A DNA stretch of 64,000 bases from Tenodera sinensis (Eukaryota > Arthropoda > Insecta > Mantodea > Mantidae), in NCBI GenBank assembly GCA_030765045.1, contig CM060969.1, positions 42,759,216 through 42,823,215 of the forward strand, written 5' to 3'. Position 1 is the first letter of the stretch. The number at the start of each line of letters is the position of its first letter. The notes below the pieces were generated by a model. The model worked only from the letters and a program-made list of their open reading frames with translations, had not been told where the DNA came from and did no database searches. The position numbers were made by a program, and so were the translations under genes. Positions 25,931 through 38,390 of the stretch are shown here, in pieces.

Positions 25931-28885
25931 AAGTAAAAGCACGGGGTGCAAAATGATGCTAATGTAGAATTCTTACAGCTACTCATAATCGTATAGCATC
26001 TGTCAAAGCTTACAAAGGATCTTAATTGGACTCATTTCAGAGCTACGCATTGGAACACAAAATATATCTCACAAACTAGGAACTGTCAAGCATGAACGAT
26101 TACAAATCGAACGACCAGGTGACAACAGTTATTACCGGCGAGGGTAAAGTTCGATATTTAAATCTTACACACTTCCGTCCGTACGTGCCATTTACAAATA
26201 CGCACATCTGGATTTCTGTTTGGTTGGAGATAAATGCATATGTTATGAGAATCCCCCCCTTCGCTGATCCCTTTCACAATACAACGCCTTCAGTAGCCAT
26301 TATTTCTGTACAACACACACTTCAAAAACTGGGTTTCGCTCCCTTATACATTGTGTAGCATCCTCATGAGTGCTTTATACTACATAAGGCCGTTTCCAAC
26401 AGCAGCCCTGCCAGTGGCGTATCCACCTGCTGGTTAACGTCCTAGGAAAATGTTGTACGAACAAATGTTTTCATATCCTATTACTTGCGCTTCCCCCAGT
26501 GTAGCTTTTTCCTTCTTTCAAGGAAAAAGATTTTATTACTTGTCAGGATCGAACATATACGAGGCGATTTATGAAACTACTGTGTGTATAATCTTGATGA
26601 TTATGACACAAGTGAATATTTGTTGCACTCGCTTCCGTTCGTACGACAATTTAAAGTGTCATTAGTAAAGACCGGAGACGTGTGCGTTTTTCCATATGGA
26701 AATGCACATGGGCTTCCCTGTTATCACTCGTGCATGTAAATAACTGCAGGTAGGTACAGCTTGACCATAAAAGCACAACCTACAAGCATCTTATGAACAC
26801 TAAAGAATACTTATTACTCCACGTCTGCAGCTTACTGGAAGAAGAAGTCGCGTTATACTACACCTCGAGCTTGCATCTGCATACACTTTCAAGGCAATGC
26901 TTCACTAGTTCGCAGAGTACTGTTTTTAACTCTTGCTTCTAGCGGCAGTTGTTTGTACATTTGAGGGCGGTGCTGTACTTCTAACGTCATTATTCCGGCC
27001 TTTAGTCATTAGGATTATCAATGAGGTTATGAAAGATGTTACGCAATCTTTTATGCATAATTCAACATTCATAACTGACGTAAATGAGAAAGTCTTCATC
27101 TGTCCGTAAATGAAGCTATAACTTCTGTCTCTGCAATGCATTTATCACCTGGTATGTTGAACCGCTAAGCAACGCAACAACTTTCATGCATTCCCTTCCT
27201 GGGAGAGAAGTGAGCAGCTGTTACAGGCTGTGTTGCAGCCTCTTAAATTACAGCATGGTAAGTGATTATAAATTACGATCTTAATTATTTTATATTTAAT
27301 AACGTACAGACTTTTTTCATTTTCGCTGCCCAGAGATAAAAACAATTTTTTTTTTTTTTTCAGAAAATGGGTTCGTCTTATGACTATAAGCCACGGGCCT
27401 TGGAATCGAGTATTACGTCAGTGCTATAGAAAATGCCTTGCTACTATTATTTGCACACGTGCCCTAATTAGCCAATTAAGCACAATGTGGAATACAGCAA
27501 CTTGCTCATAGCCATAGTATTGCATAATTATGTTTCTTTTAACTTTGATTGTTTTAAATTTCATTTCCTTTCAAAAGCCAAAATATTTTACGTGCAATAT
27601 CAGTTCATACAATTTCAACACAACTTTAATGCTGTCCTGGAAAAAAAAATTAAAGAATCAGGGCATAGCTTCATTAAACGTAAAGCTTATTTTAAAGGAG
27701 CATAATTTAATTTCTAAATTTTAAAGTTATTAAGCATTTAGCACATATTAACAGAAAAATGTTAAAATCTGATTTTCTGAACACTATAGGTAGTGGCAGT
27801 TGTGTGTTATTTAAACCATCCCCATTTACTTGACTTTAAAATTAATTTTGAAAATTCGCAACATCAAGATGACTGAAGTTCTGAAATTGTTGCCATAATA
27901 TAAACTGAAGATATAATATTTTTACATTTTTATTTCTTTGGCTTTACTCCTAATTTTGATAATACAAAACTAGTTTTAGAGATCCACCACTGATGCATAG
28001 CAACGTATAAGGCAAGTCAAAGAGCCAGAGGAATGGGGACTCTCTGCAGAGGCCTATCGAAAACTAATAAATGTCGTTCACGTGAGTAGAGAATATAATG
28101 CTGGAGGAGAAAAGCGAAGCAGGAGAAGGATTGCCATTTATAACATTTCCATGACGGGGGCGGTAGGGGGGTGCCTGCTCACATCGATTCATACTGCAAC
28201 GTCTGTGGTCCCCTCAGCACAGCGCCATCTCTGACTGCCATTTAGACTTTATACGCCACAATTTTACACAACCTGCACACCTCCTGCGGAAATGCTCACT
28301 CTCAGTGCATTCAACAGTGTTTTCATTTGGAGGTTTAATTCTTGATACAGTTACAAAGAATTGGGGTCTCTTGATTAAAAAGTTGAGGAAATGCTGAAAG
28401 ATATAGTTTAGGCTAAGGGTACTCACAGGTTTGGTCTAGTTTTCCAACAAATTTATGTCCAAAAATACCTTAGTCTTTAGTCTTAATTACATACTACAAT
28501 ATTTGTTCTCGGAACATTTTAATTCTTCCACGTGATGATTTAAATGTTTATGAGTACACGGCCTAGTGACCTGTATTTACTTCATTGTAACAAACTCAGA
28601 GAGAATGAATTTAAAAGTTTGCGTACAGCGTTTCAACTACATTTTTTTTAACTATTCAATATACCTACCTATCATAAGTTGGTTAATTAGACCACTGAGA
28701 ATAAGTGGTTATAACAATTATATTTAAAGATTTTGTAAAACCTTTTTCTGAAACAACATGAGCGGAAAAACATGCCAATAGGTAATATGCTAGTATTTTT
28801 CTTTCCAAATTATTATTTTTGCGTGTACATCTCCCAATGAATTGGAATAAAACAACTAAAATAAAATGTTTTTGTCAAAGCTATT
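25931..28885. other. no gene recognised
   Basis: AT-rich sequence with incidental frames up to 88 codons. A T-run is at 27,346-27,360 and a GC-rich patch with G-runs at 28,150-28,175. No repeat family or domain was identified. Confidence 0.45.
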
Positions 28886-28886
28886 T

Positions 28887-29213
28887 GACAAAATAAATCG
28901 TGGCACAACAGCCCATCCGGGCCAAGACCTACTGCCCAACTCAGGGGTCATGAGTGGGGTGCAGTACAGGAGGTGGGACGTGGTCAGTGTCCCGGTCCCT
29001 CACGGCCGATTATGCGGTGTTCTCGACTCTACTTTTCAATCAAGTAGCTCCTCAATTGGCCCCTCAGGGTCTAATGAGGTTGAGTGTAACCCGGACCAGG
29101 TCTCCCAGCGGGAGAAAATATCCACGCCGGCACCGGGAATCGAACCCGGGTCTACCTGCTTGGTAAGCAGCAGCGCATTTAGCATGCTAAGGAGATAACC
29201 GCTAGACAAAATA
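28887..29213 (-). mobile_element. tRNA-derived SINE, family 3, with GACAAAATA target duplication
   Basis: The body is about 28,896-29,204, flanked by a 9-bp direct repeat GACAAAATA (28,887-28,895 and 29,205-29,213). On the minus strand the tRNA-like head carries a good B box ('gggttcgattcccgg'). It is followed by 'gccggcgtggatattttc', 'gggagacctggtccggg' and a tail ending 'cttggcccggatgggctgtt'. The 110- and 70-codon plus-strand frames are readings of the SINE and not genes. Confidence 0.75.
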
Positions 29214-30084
29214 TTGAATGGGGAAACAAGATTAATAAAATACTCGTTTTTTCATTAAACTACAGAGTAACCTTTTTGCAAAGGATTATTATTTTGTCAA
29301 TATTTACTTATGTACATTTTTTCAAATCACGAAAACCTCGAAAGGAGGACCACTCACCCTGCCACTGGGTAATAACCATTAACAAACAAAAGATAACCCT
29401 CATAAACAGGGCGAGCGGCAATGCAGCTGTCTTGTCGTTCTCTTATATTTTTAAATCCCAGACCTTGTAAAACCCACAACTTAAACTAATGCAGAGGAGT
29501 GGGACAGAGTTGTCTTGTTTTAAATAATACAGTACTTTTCCTTTTTAATAGAGTCCATAGTTACAGATTTAAAAAAAAAAATTAAGGTGATTTCTGTAGT
29601 GAGTATTTACATTATTGGTAGAGTCAAAGTTGTATAAATAATTGTATGCAAAAATTAAATATTCAGCTTTCAATAAAAATGCTGCGATTCAATTATATTG
29701 GTGCAAAAACATTGCTTCTGGTGATTAAATAACAGAAATAATTCCATTTTTCATAAATATAGTCTTTGTAACTGTCTTATTACATCAGTGCATCATTAGA
29801 AAATTAAAATGATTCGAAGCTCCATTTCTGTACACTCGGACGGACAGTTAATACCGGAAATGAATCCCACAATCATGCAAATGTGAGCGTGTTGAGTGGA
29901 TGTAGGTGTTAAGAAACAAATGAAAAGGGAAAGCTAAGTGAGTAATTACGGGAGGTGGTGCCGTATACGTTTCCTGTGGGCCCAACAACTCATTTTATTA
30001 AGCGCAAGGTTTCATGAACGAAACAAAGCGTAGGTAATGGAACTGTCTTTATGAGTAATGATAATTCCTCACGATGAATACCTA

Positions 30085-30088
<4 letters not shown>
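29214..30088. other. no gene recognised
   Basis: AT-rich spacer with incidental short frames only. Nothing supportable. Confidence 0.45.

Positions 30089-30161
<73 letters not shown>
30089..30161 (+). repeat. (GT)n microsatellite, about 73 bp
   Basis: An uninterrupted GT dinucleotide run. Unlike the run at 30,526, its immediate flanks do not show the MSR landmark blocks, so it is treated as a separate locus. The two cysteine-valine frames across it are artefacts. Confidence 0.95.
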
Positions 30162-30164
<3 letters not shown>

Positions 30165-30424
30165 TTCTAAATCCCCAAGCTATCGTGCAGATGGAGTCAA
30201 AGTTAAAAATGAAAGCCACAGAGTGCAGGATTTTCTACAGTATACACAATAAGGAGTTAACAAGCGCCTTTTAGGTGCGCAATGACGCATTGTGCGCATG
30301 GCTACTATCAGCACTATCAAGGGTTCATGAGTAAAATCTCGCATTCGTAAAGTATGTTGCACAACGGGACTCTAGGATTCAATTTTGAATGTTCTATATT
30401 TTCACTTTCTCTACTGGTAAGTAG

Positions 30425-30522
30425 GGGAAGTATTGTATTCCACCCAAAAATTCGATGTCGAGATTTCACCGGAAATATGTTTTGAGACCCCCTGAATCTA
30501 AAAAAGCATTTTTAGAAAAAGG

Positions 30523-30586
<64 letters not shown>

Positions 30587-31330
30587 TGTAGACACAATAA
30601 CTCAAAAACGAAAAGTAGGTTAAAAACCTACCTAAGTTTAATTAGTCTTTCAAGGATGCGACACGAAGATTTTGAAGGAAACAGCCCCACCCTAAACTAC
30701 CCTTCACATAGAAAATCTTACGAAAATTTTGATTTTCTCGAAAATGGCACTAACGATTTTGATTAAAATGTCATATGTTTGACATTTTTATGGCAAACGA
30801 AATGTATAACTTGAATTTTCTGATTATAGCCCTTGTAGTCGTATTTACTCTGGATGACTTTTGCATAACTGGTAAACCGTTAGAGATGGACCAAATTATA
30901 TTCTACAAAAAATGTGGATCTTGCTAAAATACACAATTTATGTCTAAATAAATGTTCTTGTAGGGTGAACCATATCGGAGATATTCCTTGTTATGTGTGT
31001 GAGTTTCGGAAAACAAAACTTATCGTGAAATGGAACATCGTTGTTCATTTTTTGAATTGTTAAGTGTGCAAAGAGAACGAAATCTCAAAGTTTCAAAAGA
31101 TTTGACTATCGCTCAAAGCCTACTGAATTTTTATATTCCCCTTGCACCTACAAGAAAATAAGTAATAAGATAATTTGTACAAATCTTTATGTCAACTAGC
31201 ATGAAGAGGATAAAGGAATAAGAGTTTGTAACAACTGTTAGTAGAAGAATAGAGAAAGTCATGTAAGTGCAACACATAAGATTTTTTAGGTATGAAATCA
31301 ACACTTTGCACACTTACAGTTGTTTAGCTA
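30425..31330 (+). repeat. MSR repeat, longest copy, with (GT)n tract
   Basis: The longest copy of the family in the window. Its order is 'ccacccaaaaattcgatg', 'gatttcaccgg', 'ccccctgaatctaaaaa', then (GT)n at 30,526-30,585, then 'caataactcaaaaacgaaaa', 'catagaaaatctt', 'taactggtaaaccgttagag' and 'aaaatacacaatttatgtc'. About 400 bp after the tract there is still similarity to the copy at 60.68-61.35 kb, which has the same order. No coding capacity is recognised and the 103-codon frame is microsatellite-derived. The termini are not defined. Confidence 0.7.
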
Positions 31331-34300
31331 TAAAGGAGCATTTCAATGTATCTTACATGGCATTTAAAGTCTAGAGACTTTAAAAATGGTGAAATCTAAA
31401 CAAATTCTTTGCCAACTTATGACGGAAGGTTTGGGAAACATTATGTATAAACTTCAAAATAGTCAATTTGATAATTGTTCGGTTTCTCAGTCCTAGGGTC
31501 CCTTAATTGGTTTTAGTACGATTTACAGTCCTCTTAAAATTGACATTAACAAAGCGAATGGTGTGCGTGTGTGCGCACGCACACGGTATGTTAATAGTAG
31601 TAGTAGTACACCGGTTTCACTACGTCATTCGCCGTCTTCCGGTTGCCCGACGCCATTGTTCTCTATCTCTAAACACTTCCTCCTCCAACCGCTTGTTTCC
31701 ATTATCTGCTATATTTCAGTCCCCTGTGTGGGACGGCGTTTGTGTTTCTTCTTTTTAGTATTATTCCCCAATTATTGGTCTAGAAATTATTTTTTTATAT
31801 GCCAATGTAGATATTTCTATTGGTAATTGAGGACAGTATAATGAATTAATGAACAATATTACATCAATATTTGTGCAATTATATTTTTAATTATTTAGAG
31901 TAGTATGTTTCCAGATTGATTAGTACCTCCAAGTAGGCATGCCACAGAAGGTGTGACGCAGAGTGAGCGAATGAATGTTTTCTGCAAAAAAACATCAGGT
32001 AGTAAACTATGACAAAAGACGGCGCGTAAGGAATAAGCCTTAGAGAACTGCTATTCTCGCTTGGTTGAACGAGAGGTCTTTTCAGCAGAAGCTCTTAGAG
32101 AATTCGGAGTAACAACGGCTTCTCTGTCCATTCATCTTTTATGTACTCGTATATTATTATATACACTAATTAGAGAACTGCTTTCATAATTTAGGCTTTG
32201 CGATGAATAAAACTGTTCTAAAATTGTCATGGCTTGAATCTTGCGCACTGGCAACACTTTATTGAGGCCTAGTTCATTATCGTATCATCAGCTCCACCAC
32301 CACCATCATCATCGTCGCCATCATCATATACAGTCTGGGGAAGAATCACCTTCCCGTACCATATTGTTAATACACGCACAGCAATAATGCGTTTCAGAAA
32401 ATATTGATGCCTCACCCAACATTCCTACTGTTTTGTGTTCCGACTACACGATGATGTAATTTTTAAGGACGCTCAACTACTCGTCACCAGCGGCCTTATA
32501 AACTGAATCATAGAAAAAGTAAGAAATACATTTCAATATCAAATTTAAATACTCGTAAAAAGGCAAATATATGGCAAAGAGCCAAAAACAGAATTAAAAC
32601 AGCTATAAAAGTATCGAAAAGTATGAAATTTCTATGTATAAAATTCAAAATTCTTAGATTCATGTTTACTTCAAAGCTCTTTCTAATTATCGTCCTCCAA
32701 GATCTCTGCAAGTTCAACAGGCAGTTGCAGAGAGTTTCGTAGGGTTGCGACTACAGGGATAAAGTATACAGAAACTACGGTAATGCCGATGTCTCAACGT
32801 AGCATAAACCTAACTTACAAATGAATCACTAAGTTAATATAATCCTTACGTACGGGCAAGCAAAATGTGACTATTGTTGACGTATATCGACGAAAAAGCA
32901 TCAGTGAGGTTCAACTGCAGTAGCAGTCCCTGAACGATATTCTAAGTTTTGAATTTGGTATATGATAAATGTCTTCCACTTTTATGTCTAAGAATTAATG
33001 AATGCAGCACAACAAATGAGCCTTGGGCCTCAAGAAGCACTCAACCAGTACATCTTAACTTCTAAAATCCAAAAAGGAATAGAACTAAGCTACCAGGCAC
33101 GCTGAGTGTTTTATCCTACTTCCCCCTTCTCCTCTTTCTTTTCTTCCTCCGCCTTCTGGTCATCTGCCCTTCACGCTTTAGGTTTCGTTGCTCGAATTCA
33201 TGGTCATCTTTTAAATGATCTAGTTCTGTAACCTTGAACATTATAATTGGGAACAATTTTTGGTAATTTATCATCATCCATTCTAATTAACAGTGATTTT
33301 ATCCTCTGTGTGCTCGGCTTCTCTAATTTAGTGGCTTGAATTTAATTCTTCTCTAATTTTAGCGGTTCTGACTATATGTATATTAACTTTCTTGGCGCCC
33401 ATCTGCAGGCTGAAGAACCACTGTGTCACACTGAAGGAGGACCCAAAGTTATTAATCGGGATTTCTTTCCTTAGCTTGAAAGTGGATCTTTTGTATGTTT
33501 TTTACGGGGAGATGGAAACGAGGATGTGCAATGCCACTTAGAGATGGTACCAAGGTTTACCCAACTTTGAAAAGCTATAAAGAACGTCAAAAAACACCTG
33601 CAGTGAAATGTGTAATACCATGACAATAGGAGAAAGGAAAATTGTCATTTAACTATCCATGAAGTTTCTTCTTCAGTAACCATTTAATTGCCCTTTACTA
33701 GAGATTCTAGTTCAAGAGTTTTTCAGCTTCAACCGAAAGCAATCGTCTTTAGACGACATCTTTCCTAATCATGCCCAGCTGGCATATTATTAGCATTTTG
33801 TTTGCAAGTTTGTTGTTTAAGGGTTTTCTACATTGAATAAAACTGCTAATTTCTACAAATTTTAACTAATGTAGCTGAAATTTTATCTTGATTAGAACAG
33901 AAAATACATTTTCGCAATTTTAGGCATCTAATTTTCCAAAAACTCAATTTTAAAATTTTAGGATTCAGTCATATTAAAATGTTTATATATTTCATATTGT
34001 TACTTCAATACAGTTCACAAAAAAGGAATATTTGGTGTAAAATTATTAAGATGCCTTCAAATAAGTAATGTCTACCTAAAAGTCAATCATGTGCTATTAT
34101 TAAAAGCCTAGATACAAAACCACATTTGATAACAAGAATACACATGAAATCTCTTCGCCAATCTGCAAAAATTAATCTAGTTGTGAAAGAAACAAAAGGA
34201 TACTACATCATGATTTATGATTTTAAAATGACAAAGAGTAAGAAAATCAAGATGAGTGATAATATAGGGTTTTAAAATGTTGCGTGCTAATGTTTTATAT

Positions 34301-34728
34301 CTACACATATCTATCTGAACGCCAAGTTACAGGGTCAAAGAGGCAAAAATAAAATTGGATCTTGGTGCTATAGTTTTTTCAATTTTTTAACGAAAACTTT
34401 AATGTGTTTTCTTTGTTATCTTTTAAAATGCCGATGAAACAACTTTTCTGTTTCATAAGTTTTCAATAAATTAACATATAGATAATAATACACACTTTGT
34501 ATCTTATCATACAGGTTTCGTTGAGGTCAACCAAACTCAGAGACTATGTACTGCAATTTCTGCAGCAGTTCGAAGCCTGAAGAGAGAAAAATTTCACAGT
34601 GCAGTCCAAGACGAGTAGTATGAAGAGACCAGAATTTTGTTCATTGACTCTGTGAACAGAACAGTTCAAGTGATGGACTAAAGCGTGTAGAGGATGCTGA
34701 TCAGCACCAGTTCAATTTTGGCTTACGG
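31331..34728. other. no gene recognised
   Basis: AT-rich sequence with incidental frames of up to 87 codons. It includes TAG and ATC/CAC trinucleotide-rich stretches at 31,594-31,607 and 32,287-32,330. No gene or repeat family was identified. Confidence 0.45.
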
Positions 34729-34930
34729 TGGGGTTTAAACTAAAACTAAACTAAACCCCTAGCGCAACAGCCCATGAAGGGCCAAGACTTGCCGTCCAGC
34801 TGCTGCGTACCTCACCTCTGCCCACTGCAGGCGTCATTGGTTGGGTGCTGTACTGAAGGCTGGGACGTGGTCAGCACCTTGAGCCCTCCCGGCCAGTTAT
34901 ACGACCTTCTCAACCTGGGGTTTAAACTAA
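34729..34930 (-). mobile_element. 5'-truncated SINE, family 3, with 15-bp target duplication
   Basis: A perfect direct repeat TGGGGTTTAAACTAA flanks the insert (34,729-34,743 and 34,916-34,930). The body, 34,744-34,915, matches the family 3 tail on the minus strand ('gctgaccacgtcccagcc', 'cttggcccttcatgggctg') and ends in TTTAGTTTAGT. The tRNA head is absent, as expected from incomplete target-primed reverse transcription. It gives clean boundaries for the family 3 3' end. Confidence 0.75.
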
Positions 34931-35817
34931 GACACATGAAATGTATGACCAGTATATGTCTAATGATTCATTTTCCCTGAAAAGGTGTATAAATTCGTGG
35001 CTTCTTTTAAAATACTACCTTTGCTGTCACAGAAACAGTGTCCCTTGCCATGGTTGAAGTATTCTTTTTTGGGGGGATATCCACTGGAAATACGTAAGTA
35101 ATAATCTTTTTCCTTTAAAAGTAGCAAAATCTAAAATATCTACGAAAACTGAAGCACCAAAGAAAGCTGAAACAGAAGAGCACAAAGAAATAAGAGCAGA
35201 GCAAAAGACGAGATGTCAAGCGGGAATCAAACACGGCAAAGCTGAAAACATGCGAACAAAAAGATGAAGCCATCCAACAATTTCATGACAGGTAGGTACA
35301 GCTTGCAACAGAAAGAGACCGACTGTCTGATAGACCTCCCAAGTTGTCGATATCCCCACCACAAGAGACCATCCATCCCCACCACTTACTTTGAGAGTGG
35401 GTTTTGAATGGTACAACTACAAAGCTTCTCCATTAAGCATTTTATTTTTGTATTCATTATTTATCCCCTGTTATTTTTCTGTTTCAAAGAACATACTGCT
35501 AAACGCTTCCTCATGCTCACCAACAACAGGGATATATTTACGTACATTTATGACATTGTGACCAACATTACATCAAAGAGTATAAAAACACTGGGATTTT
35601 TATAGCGTGACAAATGCAAAGCACATAACATTAGATAAACTGCTCTGATAGCATGAACGTTTATTTCTAGTCGGCATGTCGGAATCAATATATGTCTGCA
35701 CGTAAACCCATTTGGATGAAGGGATATGCGTATTACTATAATTTTATGAAAACTAAGGCCAATGGTATAAACTGTGGGGTTAACATAAATGTAATTTTCA
35801 AGGTGTTAACGATAATA
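34931..35817. other. no gene recognised
   Basis: Unique-looking AT-rich DNA immediately outside the left arm of the inverted duplication. Nothing supportable. Confidence 0.45.
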
Positions 35818-35883
35818 CACGTTGGACATTATGTCAATCATTCGTTATAGTTGGAACTTGGCTTAGTTGATGAAATTCTCCTA

Positions 35884-36222
35884 AAGAATCTGAAAATTGT
35901 TCCAGGGACCCACATGTGGTATTCGTGGTGGACGAAGCGGCGTCGGGATGGGTTTTCTCCGAGTTCTCTGGTTTCCCCTGCCACTCATTCCACCAATTGT
36001 TCCATTATCACCTTTCCAACCATCGATTTTGCCTGCATTTCATATCGTCCTCTTCCTCACTATCATACCTGGTGCTTGGCTGACCATCCGCTTCCAGGTC
36101 TTCACTCTGTCCGGTCCTTAGGTTCCTGTGCTCCCGACAGGCATCTGACCCTAGGCACTGGCTTGTAAGTCCTACGTAAGGGGAGGGCAGCCAGGAAAAG
36201 AAGAAGAAGAATCTGAAAATTG
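35884..36222 (+). mobile_element. 5'-truncated SINE, family 2A, with 16-bp target duplication (left arm)
   Basis: The perfect direct repeat AAGAATCTGAAAATTG (35,884-35,899 and 36,207-36,222) flanks the body 35,900-36,206. The body lacks the tRNA head and starts just before 'attcgtggtggacgaagcgg'. It continues through 'gggttttctccgagttctct' and the A-type tail ('catacctggtgcttggctga'), and ends in an (AAG)n run. The same insertion with the same target duplication is present in the right arm, so it predates the inverted duplication. The 105- and 74-codon frames are readings of the SINE. Confidence 0.9.
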
Positions 36223-36665
36223 GGAGAATGGAACAGAAAGTGAATTAACTAAGGCGGATTTCTAGCAGTTAAGCATGAAAACAAATCTTAGACACAAAAT
36301 TTCTTAAACTACTCGCTTGTTCTATTAATGCCAGAAGCCGGCTATAAGAATCACCATTTGGGGAGACTTCAGACTTGGAGTGAGAAATTCTTGAACAACG
36401 AAAAGGTGTAAAGCTGTAAAGGAAGCCCAGTTACATCATTTTAGGGATTAAAAAAAAAAAGACTGCTCAACAATTGCATAACATATACTTAATATTTGAG
36501 GCCGAGAAATTAGTTTGGAATTGTTCAATTTAGACAACAATGAGAATCATAAATATCTTTTCGATTTTAAATGTAATGAATTGTTTGGCAAACACATAGA
36601 CAGAGTATGGAAGCAAAAGCTGTTTGACACCAACGTTAATTCAAAATTTCACATTCAAGTGAATA

Positions 36666-37480
36666 CAGTATGGTCTTGCTAGTACGAAAAATCAAGAATT
36701 CGTGTTAAAAAAGCGTGTTAATTGAAAAACACAGATTTTATAGTACTATAATCAACTTTATTTGCTTCACCACAAATTTGTTCAAATGAAACTGAATGTC
36801 ACTTTTGGAACCAATATAGCCAACCGGCGGAATTACTGAAGTCTTCGATGCCTATATTTTTGGCACCTTCATGTTAGATGCACGCATATACTCAGTCTTT
36901 CTAACAATATCGTCTCGATGTCTTCATACTTAGCACTACGCAATCACTCAGATCTGTTTCCTGAACTTGATACAGCAGTACTAATGATTTTTTCTTCATT
37001 CTTAATAATAGTAGATTTGGGAATTCCAAACCGCCCTGCAATTGCTGTTTTATTTGTACCACGGTCCACTTCATCTTTACCTGCTTCCTCTTTGCTGTGT
37101 TTCAGGTGCTACAGTGTGTAGATTTTTATTCAGTATGCTATATTGATTTGGCTAGGACTAAACGAACACCTGGAATATGTTCCTAAATGTTAATGCACAT
37201 ATTACTGAAGTGTGCGTGTATCATAATTCCTGATTCTTGAGGTGATAATCGTCGCTGCTGACCAACAATACGTTAGAAACGAGTTGACAATGAGTGGTTA
37301 GCTTTGTAGTTAAAATTCTTGCGTTCATTTTGGGAAAAATTAACACTTCAAAATACTGGAACATCGGAAGTTTGTGTTACAGTGAAGCTTAATTATACTG
37401 GGAATTGAAAAAGAGTTCGTAATTTGCCTTAAGCGGGTTTGTGCTACCAAGATATATGAGAATTACCACATATCTGTGGT
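36666..37480 (-). pseudogene. fossil pogo/Tigger-type transposase remnant and termini (left arm)
   Basis: On the minus strand, about 37,100-36,960 translates to a psq/CENP-B-type N-terminal helix-turn-helix (...NKTAIAGRFGIPKST..., then EEKI). About 36,880-36,740 gives the second CENP-B-type HTH with AGWLYWFQK, then a stop where the right arm has R, then a C-GEANKVD motif. The DDE catalytic domain is missing. TA-CAGT termini occur at 36,664 (CAGTATGGTCTTGCTAG) and at 37,378 (CAGTGAAGC), with interior text typical of Tigger ends ('ttaagcgggttt'). The two termini point the same way, so this is probably two nested or rearranged relics and not one clean element. Confidence 0.6.
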
Positions 37481-37963
37481 CAAATTCCTGGCTAGACATT
37501 CAAATATAAATACAGATCCAAAGATGTTTCGGTCTGGGTATTAATATAGATGAGGTCTTTACTATTCAACGAAAAGAGTTCTTATATTATGTATCTACAT
37601 TTAATAATTTATTTGGTTGAAATTAATATATTTATCATTAGAATGCAGGAAAAGTCGCTGTATAGTTTTTCTCCAATAAAGAAATGACACTGCAAAATTC
37701 CAAATCTATTTCTACCGTTAAATGGGTTTGTTCATTGACAACTCCTTAGAACTTCCAGGAATCGTGGTAGTTCCCAGACGTGAAGTGTCACCATTAGAGG
37801 CAGTGCAAGATAGCGAAACAGAAGGGTATTTCGTGCAACGTAATGAGGTTCTGCTCGCTTCATTGTAAAACACCGCTGTAAATCTCCATGGCAACTTCCG
37901 CAAATAATTCAGTTTCATTCCCGAGAGAGCCGGTTAGCCGACAAGAACATTTTACATATTAAT

Positions 37964-38390
37964 ATGACTGGCTTAAAGGTTTCTGGCTCAAAAATAACCG
38001 TTTGGGGTGGTACCGTACCATGCAGATATCTTCATTACATCTTCAAGCAGAGCTTGCGAGGAGAAAGTCATCTTGGACAAAAGATGGTCGTAAATACTGC
38101 GGCCTTCTGTTCAGCTTCGATTGCACATTATGCAAAAACGTCCTGACATCTAAATTGAAAGCAGTGTAGCAACAGAGCAGGTGTTCGTGCTCAGGTGCGT
38201 GTCAGCAGTGTGGGCAACATGTTCATATGGTAGTATGGTGCTATATTATTGCTTGTGGATCAAAGGTCCGCTCAGTCAGGAAGTTCTCGTATATAGTTTG
38301 AACAAAGTTACCCGCTTGGAATTATACAGTAGGTATGTTTTACGTTTGAGTACTTTGTGTGATTTTAGATGTATAATACACTCTCATTAA
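37964..38390 (+). other. arm-conserved open frames, unidentified
   Basis: Two plus-strand frames of 60 codons (37,964-38,146) and 69 codons (38,181-38,390) are kept almost unchanged in the right arm (two and one residue differences). I recognise no domain. Conservation is fully explained by the recent inverted duplication, since non-coding parts of the arm are also similar. They are listed because this is the least repeat-like, most balanced-composition part of the arm and could be a fragment of transcribed unique sequence. Confidence 0.25.

Noticed and set aside
28866..29198. 110-codon plus-strand frame as a gene
   Set aside because: It is the reverse reading of a tRNA-derived SINE with a flanking 9-bp target duplication.
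30058..30274. Cysteine-valine repeat proteins
   Set aside because: They are translations of the (GT)n microsatellite. The same applies to frames at 3,109-3,396, 20,381-20,593, 30,455-30,766 and 60,684-60,932.
35851..36168. 105-codon frame conserved in both inverted arms as a gene
   Set aside because: It lies almost entirely within the SINE and its target duplications. Conservation comes from the duplication.
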